Below, one piece after another: positions 47,604-56,541 of a stretch of DNA of 64,000 nt. Both the position numbers and the translations under genes were made by a program. Numbering within the stretch: position 1 is the stretch's first letter; every line of letters starts with the position of its first letter. The notes beneath the pieces are model-generated. The model made no database searches. It was not told the origin of the DNA and saw only the letters and a list, made by a program, of their open reading frames with translations. Origin of the DNA: Aquipuribacter hungaricus (lineage in GTDB: Bacteria > Actinomycetota > Actinomycetes > Actinomycetales > JBBAYJ01); assembly GCF_037860755.1 (NCBI RefSeq), contig NZ_JBBEOI010000001.1:62001-126000 (forward strand), given 5' to 3'.

Positions 47604-50201
47604 TCACAGCCTGGGGTCCACCGGCTCGGACTCCAGCGCGAGCACCGCAAACACGGCCTCGTGGACCCGCCACAGCGGCTCCCGGGCCACGGCGCGCTCG
47701 AGGGACTCGACGCCGAGGGCGTACTCGCGGGCGGCCATGGACCGCTTATGCCCGACCTGCCGATCGCGCAGGCGCTCGAGGTTGCCCGGCTCGGTGTAGT
47801 CGGGGCCGTAGATGATGCGCAAGTACTCCCGGCCGCGGACCTTGATGCCCGGCTGGGCCCAGCCGCGCCTGGCCTTGACGAGGTTGGCCAGCGGCTTGAC
47901 GACCATGCCCTCACCGCCGGCTGCGGTCATGTCCTCCCACCAGGTCGTGCCCTCGACCAGCGACGCGGCGTCGTCGGTGTCGACGAGGAGCCGTCGGGTC
48001 GTGCGGACGAGCTCCGGGTCCGCCTCGACGAGGCGGTCGGCGATGCCCAGGTGCCAGAGGTGGTCGTGGTCGGCCCAGGTCCGTCCCTCGGTGGCGAGCA
48101 GCTGGAACGGGGCCAACTGGACGCCGGTCAGCCCGTCGGTCGGCCAGACGTAGCGCCGGTAGGCATCGGTGTAAGCGAGCGCGTTGGCCGCGCGCGAGCG
48201 GGTGCGCGCGAGCAGGTCGGCGACGTCGACGCCTGACGGCGCCTCGCCGTCGAGCGCGCGGGCGGCGACTCGCTCCAGGACGTCGACTGCGGCGGGGACC
48301 GCGGCGCGCGCGGCGGCGCCGACGGCGGCGTACTGGTCCCGCAGCAGCGCCTCAGCCTTCGCCGACCAGGGCAGCAGCTCCGCGTCCAGCAGGAGCCAGT
48401 CGGTGTCGAGCTCCTCCCACAGACCTGTCGCAGTCACGGCGGCACGCAGCCGGGCCAGGAGCTGCTCGGTGAGGCCGCGGTCGAAGAACGGTCGGCCGGT
48501 ACGGGTGTGCACGGCGCCGCTCGCGCCGTCGGTGGCGCCGAACCGGGTGCGGGCGGTGTCGGCGTCGCGGCAGACGAGAACGACGGCGCGGGAGCCCATG
48601 TGCTTCTCCTCGCACAGCAGGCGGGTGACGCCCCCCTTGGCGTAGAAGTCGAACGCCGAGACGGGGTGCTCGAGCAGCTCCCCGTCCGGTGCGGTGGCGG
48701 TCGGGGCCATGGTCGGAGGCAGGTAGAGCAGCCACCGCGGTTCCATGGCGAAGCGGCTTATCACCTCCAGCGCGCCGGCGGCGTTGTCCTCACGAACCGT
48801 GACGCGCCCGGCGAGACGCGTCTCGACCCCTCGGGCGCCGAGGACGTCGGTGAGGGCGAGGTCGTCGTGGCCCCGGCTTTCGGTCGGTGCCGAGGAGGCG
48901 CCCGGGTCCTCTATGCCGGCGGGCGGGAACGGCTTGACCGGCTCGTACCAGATCTGCTGGGCGGGGACCTGGACGATCTCCTTCTCGGGGTAGCGCAGCG
49001 CGGTGAGGTGCCCACCGAAGACGGCGCCGGTGTCCAGGCACATGGTGCCGTTGACCCACTCCGGCTCTGGGGTGGGCGTGTGGCCGTAGAGGACGGTCGC
49101 GGCTCCGCGGTACTCCTGCGCCCACGGGTAGCGGACGGGCAGGCCGAACTCGTCGGTCTCGCCGGTGGTGTCGCCGTAGAGGGCGAAGCTGCGCACCCGG
49201 GCCGAGGCCCGACCGTGGTACTTCTCGACCAGGCCGGCGTGGGCGACGACCAGGCGCCCGGCGTCTAGAACCAGGTGGGACACGAGGCCGTGGCAGAACC
49301 GTTCGACCTCGGTGCGGAACTCCGGTGTCTCCGCAGCGAGCTGGACGAGGGTCTCCTCCAGGCCGTGGCTGACCTGCACGTCGCGGCCCTGCAGCGCCCG
49401 CACGAGCTTGGACTCGTGGTTGCCCGGGACGGCGAGCGCGTGTCCCGCGGCGACCATCCCCATCACCAGGCGCAGCACGCCCGGGGAGTCCGGACCCCGG
49501 TCGACCAGGTCGCCGACGAACACCGCCGTCCGCCCGTCCGGCGGCACCGCGTCTACCGGCCGATCCTGCTCGTCGCGCACAAGGGCGTAGCCAAGGTCTT
49601 CCAGGAGCTGCTCGAGCTCGGCCCGGCAGCCGTGGACGTCCCCGACCACGTCGAAGGGACCCGGCCGGTCCCGGAAGTCGTTGAGCAGCTTCTCCCGCAC
49701 GACGACAGCGGCGGCGACCTCCTCCTCGCTCCGGAGCACGTGCACCGCGCGGAAGCCCTCCTTGCGCAGGGACCGCAGCGAGCGGCGCAGCTGGTCGCGC
49801 TGGCGCTTGACGACCCGGTCGCCGAAGTCGCGGTCAGGGCGGGCGGCGTTCCGGTCTAGGCACACCCGCTCCGGCAGGTCGAGCACGACGGCGACCGGGA
49901 GCACGTCGTGCTCGCGGGCCAGCGCGACGAGGCTGCGCCGGGCGTCGGGCTGGACGTTGGTGGCGTCGACCACGGTCAGCCGGCCGGCGTCCAGCCGCTT
50001 GCCGGCGATGTGGTGCAGCACCTCGAAAGCGGCCGTGGTGGCGGACTGGTCGTTCGGGTCGTCGGAGACGAGACCACGGCAGTAGTCGCTGGACAGCACC
50101 TCGAACGGGCCGAAGTGGGCGGCGGCGAACGTCGACTTGCCGGAGCCGCTGGCCCCGACGAGGCAGACCAGCGACAGCTCGGGGACGGTGAGGTCGCTCA
50201 T
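47604..50201 (-). CDS. pnkp: Polynucleotide kinase-phosphatase (bacterial RNA repair, Pnkp)
   Basis: An 865-residue three-domain enzyme. The N-terminal 5'-kinase has P-loop GASGSGKS (16-23). The central metallophosphatase has GDVHG, GDLVDRGP, GNHE and YGHTPTPEPEW, removing 2',3'-cyclic phosphates. The C-terminal ligase/adenylyltransferase domain has the nucleotidyl lysine K533 in EEKHMGSRA. Pnkp repairs RNA cut by ribotoxins, typically tRNA anticodon loops, and needs Hen1 for ligation. Its ATG overlaps the hen1 stop (ATGA). Full length for the family. Confidence 0.95.
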   Translation of the reverse strand: MSDLTVPELSLVCLVGASGSGKSTFAAAHFGPFEVLSSDYCRGLVSDDPNDQSATTAAFEVLHHIAGKRLDAGRLTVVDATNVQPDARRSLVALAREHDVLPVAVVLDLPERVCLDRNAARPDRDFGDRVVKRQRDQLRRSLRSLRKEGFRAVHVLRSEEEVAAAVVVREKLLNDFRDRPGPFDVVGDVHGCRAELEQLLEDLGYALVRDEQDRPVDAVPPDGRTAVFVGDLVDRGPDSPGVLRLVMGMVAAGHALAVPGNHESKLVRALQGRDVQVSHGLEETLVQLAAETPEFRTEVERFCHGLVSHLVLDAGRLVVAHAGLVEKYHGRASARVRSFALYGDTTGETDEFGLPVRYPWAQEYRGAATVLYGHTPTPEPEWVNGTMCLDTGAVFGGHLTALRYPEKEIVQVPAQQIWYEPVKPFPPAGIEDPGASSAPTESRGHDDLALTDVLGARGVETRLAGRVTVREDNAAGALEVISRFAMEPRWLLYLPPTMAPTATAPDGELLEHPVSAFDFYAKGGVTRLLCEEKHMGSRAVVLVCRDADTARTRFGATDGASGAVHTRTGRPFFDRGLTEQLLARLRAAVTATGLWEELDTDWLLLDAELLPWSAKAEALLRDQYAAVGAAARAAVPAAVDVLERVAARALDGEAPSGVDVADLLARTRSRAANALAYTDAYRRYVWPTDGLTGVQLAPFQLLATEGRTWADHDHLWHLGIADRLVEADPELVRTTRRLLVDTDDAASLVEGTTWWEDMTAAGGEGMVVKPLANLVKARRGWAQPGIKVRGREYLRIIYGPDYTEPGNLERLRDRQVGHKRSMAAREYALGVESLERAVAREPLWRVHEAVFAVLALESEPVDPRL

Positions 50202-51610
50202 GCCGCGACCTTCCGGAAGACCGCCATCTGGGTGGGCGGTCCCACCTCGGGGTCGTCGTCGCCCACGGGCCGGTAGTCGACCCGGTACCCGTGCCGCTCC
50301 GCCACCGCGTCGGCCCAGGCGCGGAACTCCGCGCGGGTCCACTCGAACCGGTGGTCCGGGTGTCGCACCGTCCCCGCCGCGAGAGTCTCGAAGCGCATGT
50401 TGTGCTCCACGTTGGGGGTCGTCACCACGACGGACGTCGGGCGCGCGTGGCCGAAGACGCTGCGCTCCAGGGCGGGCAGACGGTCCAGGTCGACGTGCTC
50501 GATGACCTCCATCAGCACGACCGCGTCGTGGCCCACCAGCCGGTCGTCGCGGTAGGTCACCGACGATTGCAGCAGCCGCAGCCTGGCCCGCTGCGAGTCG
50601 GGCATCCGGTCCAGGTGCAGCCGCCGCTCCGCGGTCTCGAGGGCTCTGTGCGACACGTCCACGCCGAGGACCGACGTGAAACTCGGGTCGGGCACCAGCT
50701 CGCGAAGCAGGAACCCCTCCCCGCACCCGAGGTCGACCACGCTCTTCGCGCCCTCGTCGCGCAGCGCCTGCAGGACCGCGGCCCGCCGCCGCACGGCCAA
50801 GGGCGCAGGACGGGCCTCCGCCTCGCCGTCGGCCTCGACGGTGTCCGCCCCTACGAGCTCGACGGGCGCGGCGTCGTCGAGCTCCGCAAGGCGGGCCACC
50901 GCGTCGGTTACGAGGCCGGGCTGATGCTTGAGGTACCGCCGGGTCACCAGCTCGCGTTCCGGGTGGCCCTCGAGCCAGCCGGCTCCCGCGCGCAGGAGCT
51001 TGTCGACCTCGTCGCCGGTCACCCAGTAGTGCTTGCCGTCGTCCAGCACTGGGATGAGGACGTACAGCTGGGTCAGGGCCGCCTCCACCGTCATGGTGCC
51101 GCTCAGGCGGAGGTCGACGTACGGGGAGGCACCCCAGGCCGGGACGGTCTCGTCCAGCGGCAGCGGGGCCGCCTCGACCTGCCACCCCAGCGGCTCGAAC
51201 AGCCGCCTGACGAGCTCCGGCCCCCCGCGGCTCGGGAGCGCGGGCACGGACACCTCGAGCGGGACGGGCGTGCCGACCAGGTCCGGGCGCGCGTCGCACC
51301 GGCCTGCCATCGCTGTGCGAAACACCTTGCCCAGCGCCACCGCCAGCATCGAAGACGCCGCGTGTGGGCGGTCGTTCACGTACTGCTGCAGCGAGAACCC
51401 TTCACCTTGCCGGCCCCGACCACGCACCAAGGCGACCGGGTCGACCTCCAGCAGCAGCGCGACGGTGCTCCGCTCGGCCGACACCTCCGGCCACACCACG
51501 TGGGCCGTGCCCACGGCGACGTCGAAGGACTGCGCGCGGTCCGGGTGCTTGTGCAGCAAGAACCCGAGGTCGCTGGCCTTCGGCATCGTCGTGGTCAGGG
51601 TCAGCAGCAC
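50198..51610 (-). CDS. hen1: 3'-terminal RNA ribose 2'-O-methyltransferase Hen1
   Basis: A 470-residue protein starting at GTG 51610 (VLLTLTTTMPKASDLGFLLHK, the conserved Hen1 start). The N-terminal half (to about 240) is the bacterial Hen1 domain that activates Pnkp ligase. The C-terminal methyltransferase has VVDLGCGEGF near residue 290 for SAM and EVIEH near 366-370, which with downstream His residues binds the metal. It methylates the 2'-OH at the break before sealing, protecting repaired RNA from a second cut. A longer frame to 51748 exists but has no homology. Its start and upstream region are duplicated at 3859-4152. Confidence 0.95.
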   Translation of the reverse strand: MLLTLTTTMPKASDLGFLLHKHPDRAQSFDVAVGTAHVVWPEVSAERSTVALLLEVDPVALVRGRGRQGEGFSLQQYVNDRPHAASSMLAVALGKVFRTAMAGRCDARPDLVGTPVPLEVSVPALPSRGGPELVRRLFEPLGWQVEAAPLPLDETVPAWGASPYVDLRLSGTMTVEAALTQLYVLIPVLDDGKHYWVTGDEVDKLLRAGAGWLEGHPERELVTRRYLKHQPGLVTDAVARLAELDDAAPVELVGADTVEADGEAEARPAPLAVRRRAAVLQALRDEGAKSVVDLGCGEGFLLRELVPDPSFTSVLGVDVSHRALETAERRLHLDRMPDSQRARLRLLQSSVTYRDDRLVGHDAVVLMEVIEHVDLDRLPALERSVFGHARPTSVVVTTPNVEHNMRFETLAAGTVRHPDHRFEWTRAEFRAWADAVAERHGYRVDYRPVGDDDPEVGPPTQMAVFRKVAA

Positions 51611-51823
51611 CGGGCCAGTCTGCCCGGCGCGCTTGCGAGCAAGGTGGCGGGAAGGTCTCCGTCCCCTCGCTGGCGCAGTGATGCAGTGCCTCCCTCCAGC
51701 TGGCGGCACCCCTGCAGAGGGCCTTGTGGCGGCAATCTCCGAGAGCACGCATAGGGCACTGGCTCGGAATCGCGTCGCCGCGGACCGGCACGACCACGCA
51801 CGGTCGGTGACAGCCGGACACCA
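51560..51823. repeat. Direct repeat copy B: hen1 start plus upstream region
   Basis: Aligns with 3895-4152 in the same orientation, from the first codons of hen1 through GGGCCAGTCTGCCCGGCGCG to GCACGGTCGGTGACAGCCGG. Here the gene is intact; in copy A it is cut after about 17 codons. The pair bounds 47.7 kb. Recombination between copies would delete everything between and leave one hen1 start. Confidence 0.85.
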
Positions 51824-51929
51824 GGAGGCAGCAACTGCACGGTTGCTGAGACCGTGTCCATCTCGACCCCTGGAGCACCGACGTGCATCGCTGAAGGTCA
51901 GAGAATAAGCGCAGGTCAGGCCCGCATTT

Positions 51930-51970
51930 CCGTTTCAGGACCGTCCGCGGTACCGCCTCTGACCTCTGGC
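51930..51970 (-). repeat. att-like repeat 5: short tRNA-Ser anticodon-arm remnant
   Basis: TTTCAGGACCGTCCGCGGTA and CCGCCTCTGACCT (51933-51966) match the anticodon-loop edge and the non-tRNA right part of the other copies (GACCGTCCGCTGTACCGCCTCTGACCT). The T arm, variable arm and acceptor strand are gone. It lies about 110 bases from the end of the hen1 repeat, as repeat 1 lies beside copy A. Confidence 0.6.
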
Positions 51971-52298
51971 CCTCCACCTCTACCACCGGATCATCGACGC
52001 CTACGCATGAGCCGAATCAGTCCCGGCGAGGGACCCGCAATCGGAAGCAAGACGCCGAGCACGGGCGGCGATGATCCGGCACCGCCAGCGTCGTTCGGCG
52101 GAACGCCCAGCACCCCCGGCCTTTCGCTCGACTCAGCGTCGTCGTGATAGCGGGGCCCTCCCTTCCATGCCCCATCCGTGCCCCCGCAGCGAGACACCAC
52201 AGCGTGCCGCAGGCCCTGGTCCGGGTACAGCCCGGGTGTGGCCGCTCCGAGCTCGGCGCGTGATGCCCGTAGTCCCGCTTAACGTGGACCTTATGGCG

Positions 52299-52321
52299 GG
52301 TACCGCGAGTTTCGCGGTACC
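52299..52321. repeat. Perfect 10-bp inverted repeat
   Basis: GGTACCGCGA-GTT-TCGCGGTACC, a perfect hairpin with a three-base loop, 161 bases before the 815-codon gene. It may be a terminator for something to the left on either strand or an operator. No T-tract follows. Confidence 0.7.
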
Positions 52322-52481
52322 GACCGTGCCCAGGTCGTCTAAGAACTGACAGGTCCCTCCAACCGGTCCGAACGTCGTCAATCATAGCTATTGTGACTGG
52401 CGTATTGAGGGGGCGCTGTTGCTGCCGGCCTGCAGAGATGAGCTTCACAGCAGGGACCGTGACGAGGCGGGCTAGAGGGGC

Positions 52482-54929
52482 ATGATGGTGGCTCAAGAGA
52501 CTCGGGGCTCGGCAAGATTTGGTCGGGTGCTCGGTGATATCGATGTTAATGACTTCGGGGACCCGGCGCAGGAGCTTGCTCTCTTCGCTGGCTGTGCGTC
52601 CTTCGCGGACGTGCGAGCTGTCTTGCGCGAGCAGGTGGAGATTGAGTCTTCCAAGATGCTCGCTCTTGTCTCGGAGGCGGACGCGTTCGATGTGATAGAG
52701 CTAATGCGTATGCGTGAGTTCCCACCGGTTCCTGACCCGCGAATGATCATGCCGGGCGGGTCTGCCTTAGCGGTGGAGCTGGTGGCTGCTGCGCTACTTT
52801 CCCGATCCAGCCGAAAGCCGAGCGATGTCCCGCGTGAGGAGACTCGTCCGCACGAGCAGATCGCGGAACTGCACACACGTGCTAAGCGACTCGCGCGATT
52901 GGCAACGTACAGGCAACAATATGAGGCTCGCCTCAGCGAGCACCCGCTGGCGCGTCTCGCATCGGAATACCAGGGTGCCGTTCTGAACATCCGGAACCTG
53001 CAATATGACCACATCCGAGATGAGCAGGAGCGTCGTCTCTTCAAGCATCCCGTGGTCGACGAGCTAATGAGTCAGCACCTGGGCTACGGCTATGACGACG
53101 TGGTCGGTGTTCGGGATGCCCTGAAGACCCTATCCGCACACCGAATGACGAGCCTCCGTGACGAGACCGGAGATATCGTGCTCGAGTATCAGGGGGTTTC
53201 GCCCGAGGAGATACCTGCAGGGGTGATCGCTCGGTTCCGAGATGCCATGATCAACCTCATGTTCCTGCCCGGAGAGCGGGCGACGATCGCCGCCAGAGAA
53301 CTCGCCGAAATTGGACGCCTAAGTGAGAAGCAAGTACTCACCGTCTTGAGCTCCTACTCCCAGACCTTTGACAGCTCCATCTCTGCAGGCAGGAGGGTCT
53401 TCGACTTGCTGACGGCGACCAACCCGTTCCTCATCACCCCGCTGGTCGCAGACGGTGCAGGCGGCTTTGCGTCCACGGCCAACGATCCTGGGCTCGACTC
53501 ACTGCGGCGCATCCTCGAGCGAGCGCTCACGCCACACCAGTCCGCTATGCGTCGATACGACAAGCGAGTCCGGCAGTCGGTTAGCGAGAGCCTGGCCATT
53601 GCGAGTCTCGAACGTGTCCTCGGGTGCCCTGCGCTGCATACCGGATTCTACTACTACGCACCCAAAAAGGGCCGGACCGAGACTGAGGTCAACGCTGAAT
53701 GCATTGACGTGAACCTCGTGGCAGACCGTGTTGAAGGAGACGGTCTCTTCCTGGTGGACGATGTCGCGATTATCACCGAGGTCAAGGCAAAGTCCGTTGC
53801 CAGTCAGTCTCGCCGCGGTGACGTTCGCAGGCTTGAATCTGACCTCAGAGCGACGATAGGCGAGGCCAACGATCAAGCCATACGGCTGCAACGTCTAATC
53901 GAAGTAAACGGCGGTGTCTGGCTCACGTCAGACTCATGGCTAGACCTCTCTCAGATACGTGAGGTGCGCTCCACCATCATCTTGTTGGACGACGTGGGTC
54001 CGCTCGGTGTTGCCATTGGTGATCTTCAGGCCGCCGGACTGCTGGCGGAGCAGAGGCCCCCGTGGGTGGCGTCATTGCACGACCTGATGGTGATTGCCGA
54101 GATCTGCGATCGACCCAGTGAATTCCTCCTGTATCTACGGCGTCGAACCGACACCGAGGTCGCCACGTTTTACCGCAGTTCCGACGAGCTGGATCTTTTT
54201 ATGCTCTTTCTCGGTGGGGGACTCTTCGTCGAAGATGATCCGGATGCCGTGCGTCGTCAACATCCATCCGTGCCGCCAACGAGGGCGCGCGACAGAAGGA
54301 CTCGCGACGAGAGCGCAGTCGGCACACTGGTTGCCGATCACTGTCAACCGCTGAGCGAATGGTACTTGCGAGATCAGCTCCCCGAAACGGTATCGCAACC
54401 GTCGAAGCCAACATTCAACCTCGCACAGGAAATCGTCCCACTTGTGGATATGATTGCCGGCCTCGGTGAAACTGGCTGGTTACGGTGCACGACTGATCTA
54501 CTCAGTCTCTCCGGTGAGACTCAGAAGCGACTCATGAAAAGCATTCGTGAGTGTCGCCGCAGGACCTCCGCGGACGGCAAATACCACGACATGCTCATGT
54601 CCTTCGCGGGGACTTTTGGGCATCCGGCGGTCTTCATAGGAGTAGCGCCGGAGACTGACGACAGCATCGCTCACCGCACCCAGCTGTCCCAGTACATTCG
54701 GGCGAAGAGTTACCAATTGCAGTCGGACCGCGCATACGGTCTGCTTCTCGACACCGGAGGCAGCCTCCTCGAGTTCATCTACTCGACTGACCCGCCGCTT
54801 TCCGATTCGAGACTTGACAGGTTGGTGATGGAGATGGGCCTCCAGCCTGTTGGGCAAACTGGCAGACCCACTCCGCCGTCCGCGCGGCGATCGACCAAAA
54901 GGTTGCGCGGGAAAGGCAAGCGCCTCTGA
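52482..54929 (+). CDS. Large protein of unknown function with PD-(D/E)xK-like nuclease motif
   Basis: An 815-residue protein, clearly lower in GC and with different codon use than its surroundings. Not recognised as a named family. The central part has LFLVDDVAIITEVKAKS: D426/D427 and E433-x-K435 in the order of a PD-(D/E)xK nuclease core, followed by a helix with RRGDVRRLESDLRATIGEANDQAIRL, as in nuclease/NERD-like proteins. The first 350 residues are helical, the C-terminus basic (RRSTKRLRGKGKRL). Placed alone between integrative modules, it fits a defence or restriction-like effector. Function is inference. Confidence 0.65.
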   Translation: MMVAQETRGSARFGRVLGDIDVNDFGDPAQELALFAGCASFADVRAVLREQVEIESSKMLALVSEADAFDVIELMRMREFPPVPDPRMIMPGGSALAVELVAAALLSRSSRKPSDVPREETRPHEQIAELHTRAKRLARLATYRQQYEARLSEHPLARLASEYQGAVLNIRNLQYDHIRDEQERRLFKHPVVDELMSQHLGYGYDDVVGVRDALKTLSAHRMTSLRDETGDIVLEYQGVSPEEIPAGVIARFRDAMINLMFLPGERATIAARELAEIGRLSEKQVLTVLSSYSQTFDSSISAGRRVFDLLTATNPFLITPLVADGAGGFASTANDPGLDSLRRILERALTPHQSAMRRYDKRVRQSVSESLAIASLERVLGCPALHTGFYYYAPKKGRTETEVNAECIDVNLVADRVEGDGLFLVDDVAIITEVKAKSVASQSRRGDVRRLESDLRATIGEANDQAIRLQRLIEVNGGVWLTSDSWLDLSQIREVRSTIILLDDVGPLGVAIGDLQAAGLLAEQRPPWVASLHDLMVIAEICDRPSEFLLYLRRRTDTEVATFYRSSDELDLFMLFLGGGLFVEDDPDAVRRQHPSVPPTRARDRRTRDESAVGTLVADHCQPLSEWYLRDQLPETVSQPSKPTFNLAQEIVPLVDMIAGLGETGWLRCTTDLLSLSGETQKRLMKSIRECRRRTSADGKYHDMLMSFAGTFGHPAVFIGVAPETDDSIAHRTQLSQYIRAKSYQLQSDRAYGLLLDTGGSLLEFIYSTDPPLSDSRLDRLVMEMGLQPVGQTGRPTPPSARRSTKRLRGKGKRL

Positions 54930-55199
54930 AGTCGGCAGGCTGGCGAAGCCGCGCTGTGCTGCTCCGGCCGCCTGGTGTGAAAGTAGCCCGCGTCGCCCCG
55001 GGGGGGGGTGAGGCATCGGACTTTTCTGCATCCCGCCACCTGAGAACCCGCATTGCGCTATGTGCGGGCGCCTGCACAGGCCCAGCACCAGTCGAACGTC
55101 TCCGCTGGGCCTCGTCGCAACGGGTCGACGCACCGTCCAGCCTGATGCAGATCCGCGCGTGCACTTTCGAGGTATGCCCGTCGCGATTAGGGTCTTGAT
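54930..55199. other. Intergenic region in the lower-GC segment
   Basis: No gene is seen. A run of nine G (55001-55009) follows four C. The end carries TCTTGATATG just before the next ATG, too close to be a promoter on its own. Confidence 0.35.
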
Positions 55200-55730
55200 A
55201 TGTACTTGGCTGACTTCACCGGCATCGCCATAGCGTCTCGTGAGGCTGGAGGGGGGTTTGAAGCGTTCCGTAAGACTTCCCGAGTCGTCGGTCTCGGGTG
55301 GCCGGCTGACGTCGCTGAGCAATGGCTATACGATCACTCGGGCAATGAACTGTTTCTCCGAGATTACGGTGATGTCGAATTGTCGCGGGTGCGCTGGCAA
55401 CTTGAAGCGCTACACGCCGCGGACATCGCCACCATGCCGACGGGGCCTTCGGAGCACGACGTGATCGACGAAATTGCGGCGGACTGGGATCACTGGATCC
55501 GTGTGCGCAACTTGGGCGTCCACCTTGGTGTCGCCCAGATGTGGGAGGTTCACGGCACTTGGAAGCGGTGGCCGGTGTTGCTCGACCGCAGGTTGCTCAG
55601 GTCCTCCGGCGCTGGACTCCAGGTCGTCGAGGGTCGGACTCGTGTTGCAATCCTCAGGGGCCGCCTCAAGCAGGGCGCCTTCGTTGCGGAACAGCACCTG
55701 GCATGGGTCGGACGCCCGACCTCGACATGA
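55200..55730 (+). CDS. Protein of unknown function
   Basis: A 176-residue protein not matched to a family by inspection. The first half is acidic and alpha/beta (VAEQWLYDHSGNELFLRDYGD). The second half, HGTWKRWPVLLDRRLL then LQVVEGRTRVAILRGRLKQG, has a basic, ParB/Srx-like feel: a conserved Asp-Arg pair followed by EGRTR, the phosphate-binding G-E/R-x-R pattern of ParB nucleases (GxxR). It could bind DNA or nucleotides. It is lower in GC, like the 815-residue protein, and in the same direction. Confidence 0.5.
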   Translation: MYLADFTGIAIASREAGGGFEAFRKTSRVVGLGWPADVAEQWLYDHSGNELFLRDYGDVELSRVRWQLEALHAADIATMPTGPSEHDVIDEIAADWDHWIRVRNLGVHLGVAQMWEVHGTWKRWPVLLDRRLLRSSGAGLQVVEGRTRVAILRGRLKQGAFVAEQHLAWVGRPTST

Positions 55731-55917
55731 GGTTGAACAGCTTCGTTGCTCCAAAGACACACGGTGGCGGGGCCTGCTGCCTCGTGGGCCGACGCCCTTG
55801 ATGCGCTCCTTACCTCAAACCGATCCTCCGTGCGACGGGCATCGCGTCATGCCGCTACTCCCCCAGTCGGGTCAGCCCCGTCGGGTTGCGGCTGGGGGCG
55901 CCTCCTCAGGCACCCCC

Positions 55918-56439
55918 TCATCCCGCTGCATCAGCCCCGGAGTTCTGAATGTCCGCCGCCGGCGGCACCGCTGCATCCATGGCAGTTGGAAGACGGGCCA
56001 GTTGACTGCGTGGTCGGCCCCGCCGCCGGTTGCCTTCCATCTTGATGGTCAGGTCGATCATGTCGCTGACGAGATCCAGCGCCTCGGGGGAGAGGTTCGC
56101 GGCGCGGAGCGCGATGGATCGCACGCCGGCGTCCCGCATGGCCGCGAGCATGGCGAGCTGTGCGTCGGTCTGCTCGGCGATCTCGTCGTCGGTGAAGTAG
56201 GCAACCTCGACGCCAAAGTACTTGGCCAAGGCCTGCACGTGGCGGAGCGTCGGGTTGGCCCGGATCCCCGAGCGAAGTTGATAGATGTAGCTGGGGCTGA
56301 TCGTCGGCCCGCCCTGTCTGGCGATGGCCGTCGCTACCTCGCGGTAGGACGCCTCTTCACCGTGGGCGGGACGCACGGTCGCGAAGAGGTGGTTGAGCTT
56401 CGCGGCGAACGAGCGGTCGTCGCCGCTGTCGCTGCTCAC
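55918..56439 (-). CDS. XRE-type HTH regulator (EspR-like)
   Basis: A 173-residue protein starting at GTG 56439, behind AGGGAG. HTH at about residues 10-75: FAAKLNHLFATVRPAHGEEASYREVATAIARQGGPTISPSYIYQLRSG, the pattern of EspR/XRE regulators of actinobacteria, then NPTLRHVQALAKYFGVEVAYF. The remainder is a helical dimerisation part and a flexible Ala/Pro-rich end. It probably controls the conjugation genes alongside. A longer start at 56502 would add 21 unrelated residues. Confidence 0.85.
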   Translation of the reverse strand: MSSDSGDDRSFAAKLNHLFATVRPAHGEEASYREVATAIARQGGPTISPSYIYQLRSGIRANPTLRHVQALAKYFGVEVAYFTDDEIAEQTDAQLAMLAAMRDAGVRSIALRAANLSPEALDLVSDMIDLTIKMEGNRRRGRPRSQLARLPTAMDAAVPPAADIQNSGADAAG

Positions 56440-56541
56440 GCTGGCGTCTCCCTCGCAGTCCGGTCGATGAAGGCTCGATGATGCCGCAAGCGGCAAGATC
56501 AAGACCTCGATCCGGCAACGTAGCGTGACGTCCGCTCGCGT

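Larger units (their letters stand above)
51824..52481. other. Gene-free stretch upstream of hen1 and the 815-residue protein gene
   Basis: Holds att-like repeat 5 and the hairpin at 52299-52321, described separately. Otherwise no gene is visible. The base composition drops towards the right, where the lower-GC segment begins. Confidence 0.4.
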
